Part shown: in pieces, positions 17,668 through 25,722 of the stretch
How positions within the stretch are numbered: the stretch's first letter is position 1
Layout of the letters: the number at the start of each line of letters is the position of its first letter
Assembly: GCA_964609025.1 (NCBI GenBank)
Contig: CAZSQM010000010.1
Coordinates: 1-64,000 of the forward strand
DNA: 64,000 nt
Origin: SIG307 sp964609025
Lineage (GTDB): Bacteria; Bacillota; Clostridia; Lachnospirales; Lachnospiraceae
Direction: 5' to 3'
Program-made: the position numbers and the translations under genes
Notes under the pieces: model-generated
Databases searched by the model: none
What the model was told of the DNA's origin: nothing
Seen by the model: only the letters and a program-made list of their open reading frames with translations

Positions 17668-19320
17668 CTATCTTTCCCAAAACAGTGGCAGTACGCTCTT
17701 TTCTGGCCAGAAGGATACATTCCTATCCAGGGTTACGTATTTTCCATATAGCAATTCCCGGTTAATTACAAGCTTCGGCGTCCGAACAAGTTCGATTGCA
17801 TCCTCGATTCCCATATCTGTATTTTCAACTGTTTCAAGTGCACGGCAGTTTTTCACATACAGATTTGATTTTCCGTAAACTAAAGAAAAACTGATTTCTT
17901 TCAGGCTGCTGCAGTTTTCAACGAATAACCTTCCGAGATGACTGTCACCGGTTGTGTATCGTTCAAGCGAAGGATGATTTTGAAGAATCAGGGTCTCAAC
18001 ATTGTCCGTACATAAATTCTTCAGATTCGGAAACAACTCCAGGCCCCTCACTACATCCGATTTTTCCCAGTACGCAAATTCAAATTCATCCCCAATCTTC
18101 GCCAAAATGATTTCTGTAACTGCCAAACGTTCTTCTTTTGACAAAACACCATCCTTATTCTCATCAATAAACATTCGAATAAATTCACAAAACGCCTCAC
18201 TGCCGAAATGCGCAGAATCAATGGAAACCGGTCCCGTTTTCTCACACTCCCATTCTTCTAAAGAAGCATAACATCGACAAACTCCATTTGTACCAACCGC
18301 AATCACAAGCAATTCATCTCCGGTCTCTACCGCATATGCAACTCCATTTTTCAGGGAATAGCTCAAAAGACTGATTCTGTTGATTTTTCCCGATTTTTCC
18401 GGCAGAAGACTCTGCTTTGTAATCAGTTTTTCCAGCTCTTCCTTCGTAGGAAGCACAGCATCTGCATAAGCTTCTTTATTGATCCATTCGATTCGATTTT
18501 TCCCACCGATCAAAAGCGTGCCGTTTTCATCAACCTCAAAATCATCATTCCACACACACGCGTCCCGGCTATGATCATAGGTTACGAACGTTACCTCACT
18601 TGCGTCAGCAACGATTCGATCGGGGAGGTTTTCTGAATTTCCATATAATTCCAAATCATTTACTGCCTCAAATCTCCACACTTCCTCTTTGTTTTTCTCC
18701 GGAGCCCAACTTTTCCCGTATATATAGCGAAGCGAAATTGAATCATAACTGTATGCATAACGAAGAGCTTTGCAATCTTTTACCGATAAATTTCTTGCGG
18801 CATGAAACAAAGTGCCGCAGGAAACCAGATTCGGACAATGTTCAAATACAAGTTCGCCGTAAGCATCGGTTTCATTTCCGGAAACAGCAATCAATGACGG
18901 GCAGTCCATAAACACTGCTTTCTCGCATCTTGGAAGAACTACATACGTCAGATTCGGAAAGAATTCAAACCCATCAAACACTTCATCCCCGGCGGAGCCT
19001 GCACGAGGGTCAAAGAAAAGCTCCGTAATTTTCTCCCGTTCCGAAGCGGAAAGAAATCCATTTTGATCATAATCTACTTCAACCTTAAGATAATCAAGCA
19101 TCACCGTGCTTGAAAAAAGGTCGGAAGTAAGTGGAATTTCGTCCTCTTTCGGTAAAATAATCTCTACACTATTCGTAGGATTCTTTACTTCTTCCTTTTC
19201 AATTTCCTTTGGAACGATTGTCTCTCTTGTTTCATCAATCTTCCCGGAATTCACCTCCTTATTGCAAGCACAAAGGCCTATCATGAGTAATGCAATAACG
19301 GTTTTTCTAAATCCCCTCAT
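17668..19320 (-). CDS. EF-hand-like lipoprotein A (first of three paralogues)
   Basis: About 550 residues from the ATG at 19318-19320 (AAGGAG eight bases upstream). The lipoprotein signal is FRKTVIALLMIGLCAC. Two modules are visible, with loops DYDQNGFLSASER (~87-99) and DENKDGVLSKEER (~385-397). Each is followed by leucine-rich-like strands and the recurrent phrases LFPNLKNL or FFPNLTYV and (V/L)F(V/E)(N/H)C. The acidic residues occupy the calcium-ligating positions of an EF-hand loop. Exported, anchored to the membrane, function unknown. It is the first gene of the operon; spacing to the next gene is 68 bp. Its promoter region abuts an inverted-repeat element at 19373-19535. Confidence 0.78.
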   Translation of the reverse strand: MRGFRKTVIALLMIGLCACNKEVNSGKIDETRETIVPKEIEKEEVKNPTNSVEIILPKEDEIPLTSDLFSSTVMLDYLKVEVDYDQNGFLSASEREKITELFFDPRAGSAGDEVFDGFEFFPNLTYVVLPRCEKAVFMDCPSLIAVSGNETDAYGELVFEHCPNLVSCGTLFHAARNLSVKDCKALRYAYSYDSISLRYIYGKSWAPEKNKEEVWRFEAVNDLELYGNSENLPDRIVADASEVTFVTYDHSRDACVWNDDFEVDENGTLLIGGKNRIEWINKEAYADAVLPTKEELEKLITKQSLLPEKSGKINRISLLSYSLKNGVAYAVETGDELLVIAVGTNGVCRCYASLEEWECEKTGPVSIDSAHFGSEAFCEFIRMFIDENKDGVLSKEERLAVTEIILAKIGDEFEFAYWEKSDVVRGLELFPNLKNLCTDNVETLILQNHPSLERYTTGDSHLGRLFVENCSSLKEISFSLVYGKSNLYVKNCRALETVENTDMGIEDAIELVRTPKLVINRELLYGKYVTLDRNVSFWPEKSVLPLFWER

Positions 19321-19372
19321 TCTTATCACTCCTTCAAATTCATAATATAGATTATTTTATTTATAAAATTTG

Positions 19373-19535
19373 CTAGTACAGCATTTTATAATTAACTACA
19401 TCATAAAACGAAGATTTTTTAAGTACGCCGTTTCAAAAACGCAGGCGCAGCGGGCTATGTCAAGGCATTTGGAATGGTTCAATCGGAAAAACAGGCAAGT
19501 TATATGGTGTAGTTAATCAGAAATCGGTGTACTAG
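19373..19535. repeat. Inverted-repeat (MITE-like) element 1
   Basis: Outer ends CTAGTACA (19373-19380) and TGTACTAG (19528-19535) are inverted. Inside them, 19391-19409 (ATTAACTACA block) and 19499-19517 (TGTAGTTAAT block) pair at 17 of 19 positions. The 90-base interior has no credible gene. The size and structure fit a miniature non-autonomous element. It abuts and overlaps the next element. Confidence 0.6.
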
Positions 19536-19676
19536 TGTGCTGGCACGTTGATATTTGTCCATCTGCAAGGCGACTGAACGTAATGATGCGGTGGCATCAT
19601 CAAATGAAGCCGACGTAGTCAGATGAACAAATAGACAAGTGAATTTGCCTAATTATCAACGTGTCAGTGCACTAGT
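19531..19676. repeat. Inverted-repeat (MITE-like) element 2, supplies a stop codon
   Basis: Termini ACTAGTGTGC ... ACGTTGATA (19531-19553) and TATCAACG ... GTGCACTAGT (19654-19676) are imperfect inverted repeats. Inside is a further nested hairpin: TTTGTCCATCTG pairs with CAGATGAACAAA, with GATGC/GCATC at the tip. The right end CTAG forms the TAG stop of the protease gene (19672-19674). The start of the window carries a similar terminus. Confidence 0.65.
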
Positions 19677-21729
19677 TTGAACCATGCTTATTATAATCCA
19701 TCGCGTTAAAATCACTTATAAAAGCGTTATAATACGTTGAATTCACATCTTTACAGTAATCTGCAATGTTCTTCAAGTAAAAATTTCCAAAATAACTACC
19801 TGGTATTCTAAAATCTGTTACTAATCCAGCTGATCCATAATACGCATGGTACAAGACTTTTTTGGCAACTTCTAATGCAGCTGCATATCGTTCAGGTAAG
19901 AAATCAACATTATCAGCGTAACTAATAGTATGATCTTCATTATAATGCCTAATATGATCCCAGCTTCCATTAAATACGGCAAATCCACTATGTGCAAATG
20001 TGTCGGTTGCGCAATGAAGCGCCAGTCCCCAAATATAAAACTTCTTATTCTCATCACTCTCTGTGACACCTACAGCCTGAAGTGCATTTGCCCATGTTTT
20101 AGATCCAATTTTACTCCCCGTAATATCACTATCTATTCTTTCTTTTCCAATTTCAATCATCAGCTGTCGCTCTGCCGCAAGCGAATTAAAGTTTTTAATA
20201 TAGGCAGTACAAGCAAACGGCGCTGAATTTCCACTTCCAAAAGCATTTGCTCTTTTTGCTAAATAAATATAATTTGCGACATAATTTACATCCTTTCTGT
20301 TTGGATAATCAGCCGACGTTACGCCACTAATATCATCATGGTTTTTATAACTTTGATAATATCCATGATATGGATTTGCATCCATATTCTTCAATTTACT
20401 ATCTGTATCAGCATCGTAATTAGCTTGTATCATAATCTGCATCTGGGTAATTGTAAAGGAAATTTGATCTATAGGTTGATTATGTTCTGTTTCATCCTCT
20501 AGTTCATCTCCTGCCGTTTGTGTAAGATAAGTATGATTAACACTATTCCACATCCCCTCTACGACATCTACATCCGTAAAGGTTTCTACCGCTTTCTCAT
20601 TCTCCGGTATGGTCTTTAATACCTCTCCCCAGAATTTTTCCTTCTGCTTTTCTTTCTGCTTTTCGTTCTTGGCTTCCTTGGTGATGTTCTTTTCGTAGAG
20701 CTTCTTGAACTTATCATTGATTTCGATCGCATACTCCAGGTCGATGACACCGTTTCCGTATTCGTTGCTGTCACCGTACAGGTTTGCACTGTAATTTAAG
20801 AGGGCACGGATATAGTCCGCAGGCATGTCCGGATTCAGTTCCATCAGGACGGACGCCGCGCCCGCGACATGCGGCGTGGCCATACTGGTGCCGGATACCC
20901 CCATAACACCTCCGAAGATACCGCTGGATAAAATATTTTCCCCCGGTGCCATTAACTCCAACGCCTCACCGTCTGCACTGTTTTCTGCCGGTATCCCCGC
21001 TGCGGTAACGGAGCCCACTGCGATTACCTCGTCATATGCTGCCGGATAAGCAACCTCTTCTCCGTCGCCCGCTGCCGCAATCAAAAGAATGTCCGCCTCT
21101 GCGGCTTTCTCAATGGCAGCTTCCAGTTCCGCCACGTTCTTTGAGATACCGAAGCTCATATTGATAATGTCCACATCCTGTTCGATGGCCCAGTCGATGG
21201 CTTCCACAATGCGCTCCACCGGAGCCTCCAGCTTTTCATCCAGTACACGGGCAGAATACAGCTCCACACCCGGGTTGACACCGGTCACTCCCTCCTCGTT
21301 GTCCAATGCACCGATGATACCCGCTACTGCGGTACCGTGTCCCGTCGGATCTTCATACAAAACACTACGCTCATCCTCCGGAATAAAATTCTTTCTTGCC
21401 ACCACATTTAAGTCGGTACTGAAATTGATGCCGGAGTCGATGACTGCAACCTTAATCGGTTCCCCGTAGTTTTCCGTTACCTCCGCCTGAATCATCTCTC
21501 GGTTCCATGCCTTACCGTTCTTATTTTCTTTGTTTACATTTACCTTAGCTTTCTTTGGTTCTTTGTCCTTAATCTTGTTTCCGAAGCCGCGAACTACATC
21601 CTCGCTTTCGGCATAATTCGTAACCGCCTCTGCATTTGCCGTTTCCACCTTTCTCATACATGGCAAACTACCAGCGGTCATACACAGTACCAGCATCAGG
21701 CTAAACGCTCTCTTTGCGTGTTTTCTCAT
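19672..21729 (-). CDS. Secreted subtilisin-family protease fused to a phospholipase C-like domain
   Basis: 685 residues from the ATG at 21727-21729 (AAGGAG upstream). A signal peptide (KRAFSLMLVLCMTAGSLP) leads to an S8 protease domain (residues ~85-335) with the triad Asp in AVIDSGIN, His in HGTAVAGI and Ser in GTSMATPHVAGA. The usual oxyanion Asn in AAGN is Asp here (AAAGDGEE). A Lys/Glu linker (~340-375) joins a ~300-residue domain containing LALHCATDTFAHSGF, WDHIRHYNEDH and YLAKRANAFG, which recalls zinc-dependent phospholipase C-like folds. The C-terminal half is visibly more AT-rich than the protease half, suggesting separate origins. Expression is probably controlled by the riboswitch at 22085-22168. 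The stop lies inside a repeat element, so the original C-terminus may be altered. Confidence 0.82.
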   Translation of the reverse strand: MRKHAKRAFSLMLVLCMTAGSLPCMRKVETANAEAVTNYAESEDVVRGFGNKIKDKEPKKAKVNVNKENKNGKAWNREMIQAEVTENYGEPIKVAVIDSGINFSTDLNVVARKNFIPEDERSVLYEDPTGHGTAVAGIIGALDNEEGVTGVNPGVELYSARVLDEKLEAPVERIVEAIDWAIEQDVDIINMSFGISKNVAELEAAIEKAAEADILLIAAAGDGEEVAYPAAYDEVIAVGSVTAAGIPAENSADGEALELMAPGENILSSGIFGGVMGVSGTSMATPHVAGAASVLMELNPDMPADYIRALLNYSANLYGDSNEYGNGVIDLEYAIEINDKFKKLYEKNITKEAKNEKQKEKQKEKFWGEVLKTIPENEKAVETFTDVDVVEGMWNSVNHTYLTQTAGDELEDETEHNQPIDQISFTITQMQIMIQANYDADTDSKLKNMDANPYHGYYQSYKNHDDISGVTSADYPNRKDVNYVANYIYLAKRANAFGSGNSAPFACTAYIKNFNSLAAERQLMIEIGKERIDSDITGSKIGSKTWANALQAVGVTESDENKKFYIWGLALHCATDTFAHSGFAVFNGSWDHIRHYNEDHTISYADNVDFLPERYAAALEVAKKVLYHAYYGSAGLVTDFRIPGSYFGNFYLKNIADYCKDVNSTYYNAFISDFNAMDYNKHGSN

Positions 21730-21800
21730 ATTTATTTTTCTCCTTTTTGGTTGTACTTTTCCGCATTTCACGGAACTCCTTTTGTTTCTTGCCATTTTTC

Positions 21801-21847
21801 CTGATACATGATATACTGAAATTGGGTATATGTATTTCATGTATCAG
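21801..21847. repeat. Inverted repeat upstream of the protease gene
   Basis: Arms CTGATACATGA (21801-21811) and TCATGTATCAG (21837-21847) are perfect over 11 bp with a 25-base loop. It sits in the 300-bp leader between the terminator at 22032 and the protease start at 21729. It may be an RNA structure or operator. No gene is supported in this leader; an open frame at 21837-22079 runs through the terminator hairpin. Confidence 0.4.
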
Positions 21848-22031
21848 AGGATAGCCTGTCATTCGTGCTACCAACACGAGTGGTCAGGCTTTTCTCTTTT
21901 CGGGACTTCTGTTTTTGATTCTTCCCATCCGACGGTTCCTCCTTTCCTTTTTTCTTATCATACACCCGCAGCATTTTGCAGGGGGTATTCACAATACAGC
22001 CAGGCATTTTATAACAACACTTCCTATGAAT

Positions 22032-22067
22032 GAAAAAACTACGGCGGCAGATAAGCACCTGCCGCCG
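22032..22067 (-). terminator. Riboswitch-associated intrinsic terminator
   Basis: On the minus strand CGGCGGCAG and CTGCCGCCG form a perfect 9-bp stem with an 8-base loop, followed by TAGTTTTTTC. It lies 18 bases downstream of the aptamer and 300 bases before the protease start. This arrangement fits transcription-attenuation control. Confidence 0.75.
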
Positions 22068-22084
22068 AACGATTCCCAAGAATA

Positions 22085-22168
22085 TCGGTACAAATCAAAA
22101 CTCCACCCGCCTCTTAGACTCCCAGCTTTGTGTCCTTACGTTTCCATAAGTCTGCCTTATTACCAATC
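22085..22168 (-). ncRNA. GEMM-I-like (cyclic di-GMP class I) riboswitch candidate
   Basis: Read on the minus strand, P1 is ATTGGTA pairing with TACCGAT at the two ends. Inside, GGC pairs with GCT around a hairpin whose arms CTTATG and CGTAAG carry a GAAA tetraloop. Then come GGACACAAAGC (consensus GGACGCAAAGC) and GTCTAAG, both hallmark GEMM-I segments. The third helix (P3) is poorly formed compared with the consensus. The base before the GGC is A, a position said to influence c-di-GMP versus cAMP-GMP choice. With the promoter upstream and terminator downstream, it likely controls the secreted protease fusion. Confidence 0.65.
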
Positions 22169-22192
22169 TGCCAAAAAATTACGATCAAGTTA

Positions 22193-22221
22193 ATCTTATC
22201 ATGCTGGTCTACTCATGTCAA
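22193..22221 (-). promoter_or_regulatory. Sigma-A promoter of the riboswitch-protease transcript
   Basis: TTGACA (22216-22221) and TAAGAT (22193-22198) on the minus strand with a 17-base spacer. Transcription would start close to 22186, about 20 bases before the aptamer. Confidence 0.75.
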
Positions 22222-22437
22222 GAAAAAATTTTCACTTTTCAATCTTTTTCGTTTTGATACATCATTATCCGAGCCAATTCTGTCTTTTTCTCTGATTTTA
22301 TCCGGGTATTTTTTCTCTACTTTCAGACAGTTTATTTTTTTAGAACTCCCAAATTTGTTTCGCATGATTTTGCTTCGTCACCTTAATTATCCTACAAAGA
22401 GGGAAAAAACTCGGAATCTCAAGTTATTATTTCCGCA

Positions 22438-22466
22438 TTGACCGTTCCGATATATCGTGCTAAAAT
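22438..22466 (+). promoter_or_regulatory. Sigma-A promoter for the methyltransferase-MATE unit
   Basis: TTGACC (22438-22443) and TAAAAT (22461-22466) with a 17-base spacer, about 80 bases before the ATG at 22545. The stretch 22222-22437 between the two divergent promoters is AT-rich and shows no gene. Confidence 0.65.
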
Positions 22467-22544
22467 AATAAGAAGCTATAAGAAACAACGATTTGTTCCG
22501 TTACGTTCGCTTGCCCCGGGGCTTGCGGAATAGAAAGGATTTCT

Positions 22545-23423
22545 ATGTGGATTGCAAGTGATTGGAAAGAATATGAGGTACTCGACGCCTCCGGCGGTGA
22601 AAAGTTAGAGCGCTGGGGCGATTATATTTTACTGCGGCCCGATCCGCAGGTGCTTTGGAATACTCCGAAAAATGCACCGGAATGGAAGCGTTTCAATGCT
22701 CATTACCATCGCAGCAGCAAGGGCGGCGGGGAATGGGAGTTTTTTGATTTGCCCCGGAACTGGCTTTTGCACTATAAGGAGCTTACGTTCCGTTTGCAGC
22801 CGTTCGCTTTCAAGCATACCGGCGTTTTCCCGGAGCAGGCGGTAAACTGGGACTGGTTCGGCGAGAAAATCCGTGCCGCAAAGAAAGCAGACCCGAACCG
22901 TGAAATAAAGGTTCTGAATTTATTTGCCTACACCGGCGGTGCTACCCTTGCCGCTGCCGCAGCAGGTGCAGCCGTTACCCATGTGGACGCTTCCAAGGGT
23001 ATGGTAACGTGGGCAAAGGAGAACGCTGTTCTTTCCGGACTCGGCGACGCACCGATTCGCTATATTGTGGATGACTGTGTCAAGTTTGTGGAACGGGAAA
23101 TCCGCCGCGGTAACCGTTACGACGCTGTTATTATGGACCCTCCGTCCTACGGGCGCGGACCGAAGGGTGAAATCTGGAAAATCGAAGAACAGATTCACTC
23201 CTTTGTACAGCTTACTACACAGGTGCTTAAGGAGGAACCGCTGTTTTTCTTAATCAACTCTTACACCACCGGCTTGCAGCCCGCTGTGCTTTCCTATTTA
23301 CTCGGCACAGAGCTTCGCCGTTTCTCCGGTCGCATTGAGTCCTCGGAAATCGGTCTTCCGGTGCGGGAAAGCGGTCTGATTCTTCCGTGTGGTGCGTCGG
23401 GACGTTTTGAGTCGCTTCTGTAA
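22545..23423 (+). CDS. Class I SAM-dependent RNA methyltransferase (RlmI/RlmK-like)
   Basis: 292 residues; AAAGGA lies before the ATG. Motif I NLFAYTGGATLAAAAAGA (about 125-143), the acidic loop VTHVDASKGMV, ENAVLSGL and the catalytic-type DPPSYGRGPKGEIWK (about 200) match the 23S rRNA methyltransferases of the RlmI/RlmK group. The PUA domain of RlmI is absent and the protein is shorter. It most likely methylates rRNA in the cytoplasm using S-adenosylmethionine. It is the first gene of a two-gene plus-strand unit with the MATE exporter 22 bp downstream, one of the few plus-strand stretches here. Confidence 0.85.
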   Translation: MWIASDWKEYEVLDASGGEKLERWGDYILLRPDPQVLWNTPKNAPEWKRFNAHYHRSSKGGGEWEFFDLPRNWLLHYKELTFRLQPFAFKHTGVFPEQAVNWDWFGEKIRAAKKADPNREIKVLNLFAYTGGATLAAAAAGAAVTHVDASKGMVTWAKENAVLSGLGDAPIRYIVDDCVKFVEREIRRGNRYDAVIMDPPSYGRGPKGEIWKIEEQIHSFVQLTTQVLKEEPLFFLINSYTTGLQPAVLSYLLGTELRRFSGRIESSEIGLPVRESGLILPCGASGRFESLL

Positions 23424-23445
23424 AATTTAATGGAGTGTTATCGTA

Positions 23446-24816
23446 ATGAAAAAAACAAGTGCTTATGAATTAGATATGACAACCGGAGCATTACTTCCGA
23501 AAATGCTCCGGTTTGCTCTGCCGCTTATGGCCTCCAGCCTGTTACAGCTATTATTTAATGCCGCCGACATTGCCGTAGTCGGTAAATTTGCGGGAGATAA
23601 CTCCCTTGCGGCAGTAGGTTCCACAGCCTCCCTCATCAACCTGATGACCAATCTCTTTTTGGGGCTTTCCACCGGTGCCAACGTACTTTCCGCAAAATAT
23701 ACCGGTGCCGGTGACAAGGAGCGTACCGGAAAAGTCGTACACACCTCCATTACCGTCAGCATACTCTGCGGACTTATCTTAACCTTAATCGGCGTTGTTT
23801 TTGCGCCGCAGATTCTCACCTTAATGAAGTCCCCGGACGGTGTCATCGGACTTGCTTCTTTATACCTTCGTGTGTACTTTCTCGGCATGCCTGCCATGAT
23901 GTTTTACAATTTCGGCAGTTCCCTGCTCCGATCCAAAGGTGATACCAAGCGTCCGCTTTACTTCCTGACGGCAGCAGGTATCCTGAATGTTTTATTAAAC
24001 CTGCTATTTGTCATTGTGTTTCATATGGATGTGGCCGGTGTTGCCCTTGCTACCATCCTTTCCCAGTACATTTCGGCGGCTCTTATCCTCCGTTGTCTGA
24101 TGAAGGAGGAGGACGAAGCCTTTCGACTGGTATTGCGCAAACTCGGAATCGACAAAACCACCCTTTTGGGACTGGTAAGAATCGGTGTGCCGGCAGGACT
24201 CCAAGGCACTGTATTCTCTCTTTCCAATGTAGTGATTCAGTCTTCCATCAACAGCTTCGGCGAAATTATCGTAGCCGGCAGTTCTGCCGCCGCAAGCATC
24301 GAAGGCTTCGTCTGGGTTTCCATGAATGCCTTTCATCAGGCAGCGCTGACCTTTACCAGCCAGAACATCGGCGGAAAGAAATATTCCCGCATCAACAAAA
24401 TCTTTTTCTGTTCGCAAGCCTGTGCCATCACCGCAGGCCTGGTATTCGGTAATCTTGCATTTCTCTTCGGGCGACAACTTCTTCGCATCTACACCGACAC
24501 TCCGGCTTCCATAGACGCCGGAATGGTTCGCCTTAGTATTATCTGCACCACCTATTGCCTCTGCGGCATGATGGACGCTATTGTCGGCTCCATCCGCGGT
24601 ATGGGTTACGGTGTTACGCCGACCATTGTTTCCATGCTCGGTGCCTGCGGACTGCGTATTCTTTGGATTGCAACTCTCTTTCAGCTCCCGCAGTACCATA
24701 CCCCGGAAGCCTTGTTCTTCTCCTATCCGGTATCCTGGGCACTGACCTTTCTGGTTCACCTGATCTGCTTCCTGATCATGCGGAGAAAGTTTCCGAAACA
24801 GGATGAGGTTGCGTAA
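23446..24816 (+). CDS. MATE-family efflux transporter
   Basis: 456 residues with twelve predicted membrane helices, the standard MATE length. Typical blocks are LPLMASSLLQLLFNAADIAV (helix 1), AVGSTASLINLMTNLFLGLS (helix 2) and the second-half equivalent IRIGVPAGLQG-type segment (VRIGVPAGLQGTVFSLSNVV). It exports cationic drugs or metabolites in exchange for Na+ or H+; the real substrate is unknown. GGAG lies 10 bases before the ATG. The last 41 bases overlap the 3' end of the convergent GIY-YIG gene. Confidence 0.92.
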   Translation: MKKTSAYELDMTTGALLPKMLRFALPLMASSLLQLLFNAADIAVVGKFAGDNSLAAVGSTASLINLMTNLFLGLSTGANVLSAKYTGAGDKERTGKVVHTSITVSILCGLILTLIGVVFAPQILTLMKSPDGVIGLASLYLRVYFLGMPAMMFYNFGSSLLRSKGDTKRPLYFLTAAGILNVLLNLLFVIVFHMDVAGVALATILSQYISAALILRCLMKEEDEAFRLVLRKLGIDKTTLLGLVRIGVPAGLQGTVFSLSNVVIQSSINSFGEIIVAGSSAAASIEGFVWVSMNAFHQAALTFTSQNIGGKKYSRINKIFFCSQACAITAGLVFGNLAFLFGRQLLRIYTDTPASIDAGMVRLSIICTTYCLCGMMDAIVGSIRGMGYGVTPTIVSMLGACGLRILWIATLFQLPQYHTPEALFFSYPVSWALTFLVHLICFLIMRRKFPKQDEVA

Positions 24817-25105
24817 ACTCCGAAAGCTGCTCCGGCGCCTTACAAAGCACCTCTTTCTGTTGCTTCGTCAGATGCTTTAACTTCCATTCAAGCTTCGACG
24901 CCACCGAGCGGTTTTCCACACGCCACACTGCCGCAATCTCCTTCGGCGTATGATTCTTTGTGTACTTCGCGCCCTTCGTTCCGCCCGCCAAATGCTCCGC
25001 AAATCGCCGCTTTACATCCGTAGTAATGCCGGTATAAAGAGAACCGTCCGTACATCGGAGTATGTAGATATAGTAGTCATTCCCCTTCTGCCCGTTATTT
25101 TCCAT
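24776..25105 (-). CDS. GIY-YIG nuclease-domain protein (UPF0213/YhbQ type)
   Basis: 109 residues, the normal size of the small GIY-YIG proteins. The core YYIYILRCTDGSLYTGITTD (residues 11-30) carries both the YIY and YTG elements. It is followed by the catalytic-type Arg in VKRRFAEH and a downstream Glu (LEWKLK). The real substrate of these stand-alone domains is unclear, though DNA repair roles are proposed. GAGGAG precedes the ATG. It converges with the MATE gene, sharing 41 bases at their 3' ends. Confidence 0.85.
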   Translation of the reverse strand: MENNGQKGNDYYIYILRCTDGSLYTGITTDVKRRFAEHLAGGTKGAKYTKNHTPKEIAAVWRVENRSVASKLEWKLKHLTKQQKEVLCKAPEQLSEFTQPHPVSETFSA

Positions 25106-25152
25106 CCGGTTCTCCTCTTCCGATTTCTGTACTGTTCCGCAACAAATTACAA

Positions 25153-25530
25153 TCAGCCCTTATAAGCTACCACTTCGATTTCAAACAATGCACCCTTCGG
25201 AAGCGCGCCTGCCTGTAAGCAGGAACGAGCCGGAGTTTCTCCGGTAAAATTCTTTGCGTATATCTCGTTAATCTTACCGAAATCTGCAATGTCAGCGAGG
25301 AATACGGTCGTCTTAATTACGTCAGCCATAGTACAGCCTGCCGCCGCAAGCACTGCCTGAATGTTCTGTAATGCCTGCTCCGCCTGCGCTTCTACGCCCT
25401 CTGCCAGCACGCCGGTAGCCGGAATAAGTCCGATTTGTCCGGAGGTGTAAACAAAATCCCCCGCCTCAACTGCATGTACATAAGGTCCTACTGCTGCCGG
25501 TGCATTTTCTGCATGAATTGTTTTTCTCAT
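25153..25530 (-). CDS. ridA: RidA-family reactive enamine/imine deaminase
   Basis: 125 residues, exactly family length. Key segments are AVGPYVHAVEAGDFVYTSGQ (strand pair), GCTMADVIKTTVFLADI and PARSCLQAGALPKGALFEIE, where the Arg is the conserved substrate-binding residue. It detoxifies 2-aminoacrylate formed by PLP enzymes, acting as a cytosolic trimer. It has its own promoter at 25633-25661 and AAAGGA before the ATG. Confidence 0.93.
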   Translation of the reverse strand: MRKTIHAENAPAAVGPYVHAVEAGDFVYTSGQIGLIPATGVLAEGVEAQAEQALQNIQAVLAAAGCTMADVIKTTVFLADIADFGKINEIYAKNFTGETPARSCLQAGALPKGALFEIEVVAYKG

Positions 25531-25582
25531 TGTTCTGATTCCTTTCGTATTGTAAATTCTTTATTTCCTAATATAGTTTCTT

Positions 25583-25611
25583 GGGTTTTAAAGAAAGTTC
25601 TTTCCTTTAAA
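25583..25611. repeat. Hairpin in the ridA leader
   Basis: GTTTTAAAG and its near-complement around CTTTAAAAC form a nearly perfect inverted repeat with inner AAAG/CTTT pairing. It lies in the untranslated leader of ridA. It may be an RNA hairpin or operator; no stronger claim is possible. Confidence 0.35.
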
Positions 25612-25632
25612 ACAAGATACTTCTCAAAGGAA

Positions 25633-25661
25633 ATCTTAACAAAAACGTCCTGTAAAATCAA
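25633..25661 (-). promoter_or_regulatory. Promoter of ridA
   Basis: TTGATT (25656-25661) and TAAGAT (25633-25638) on the minus strand, spacer 17 bases, about 100 bases before the ridA start. Confidence 0.55.
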
Positions 25662-25722
25662 GTGTATGTTGCAATAAGTTCCGTTAGATTAAGTTCTTCC
25701 GATACGTGAATTCGCGAATGAT

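Noticed and set aside
21837..22079. 80-codon open frame on the minus strand between riboswitch and protease
   Set aside because: It runs through the terminator hairpin and has no recognisable similarity. It fits an untranslated leader better. A strong AAAGGAGG inside it would start only a 13-codon peptide.
24004..24759. 251-codon minus-strand frame opposite the MATE gene
   Set aside because: Composition is that of an antisense shadow (Gly/Asp/His-rich), while the plus strand is a clear MATE transporter.
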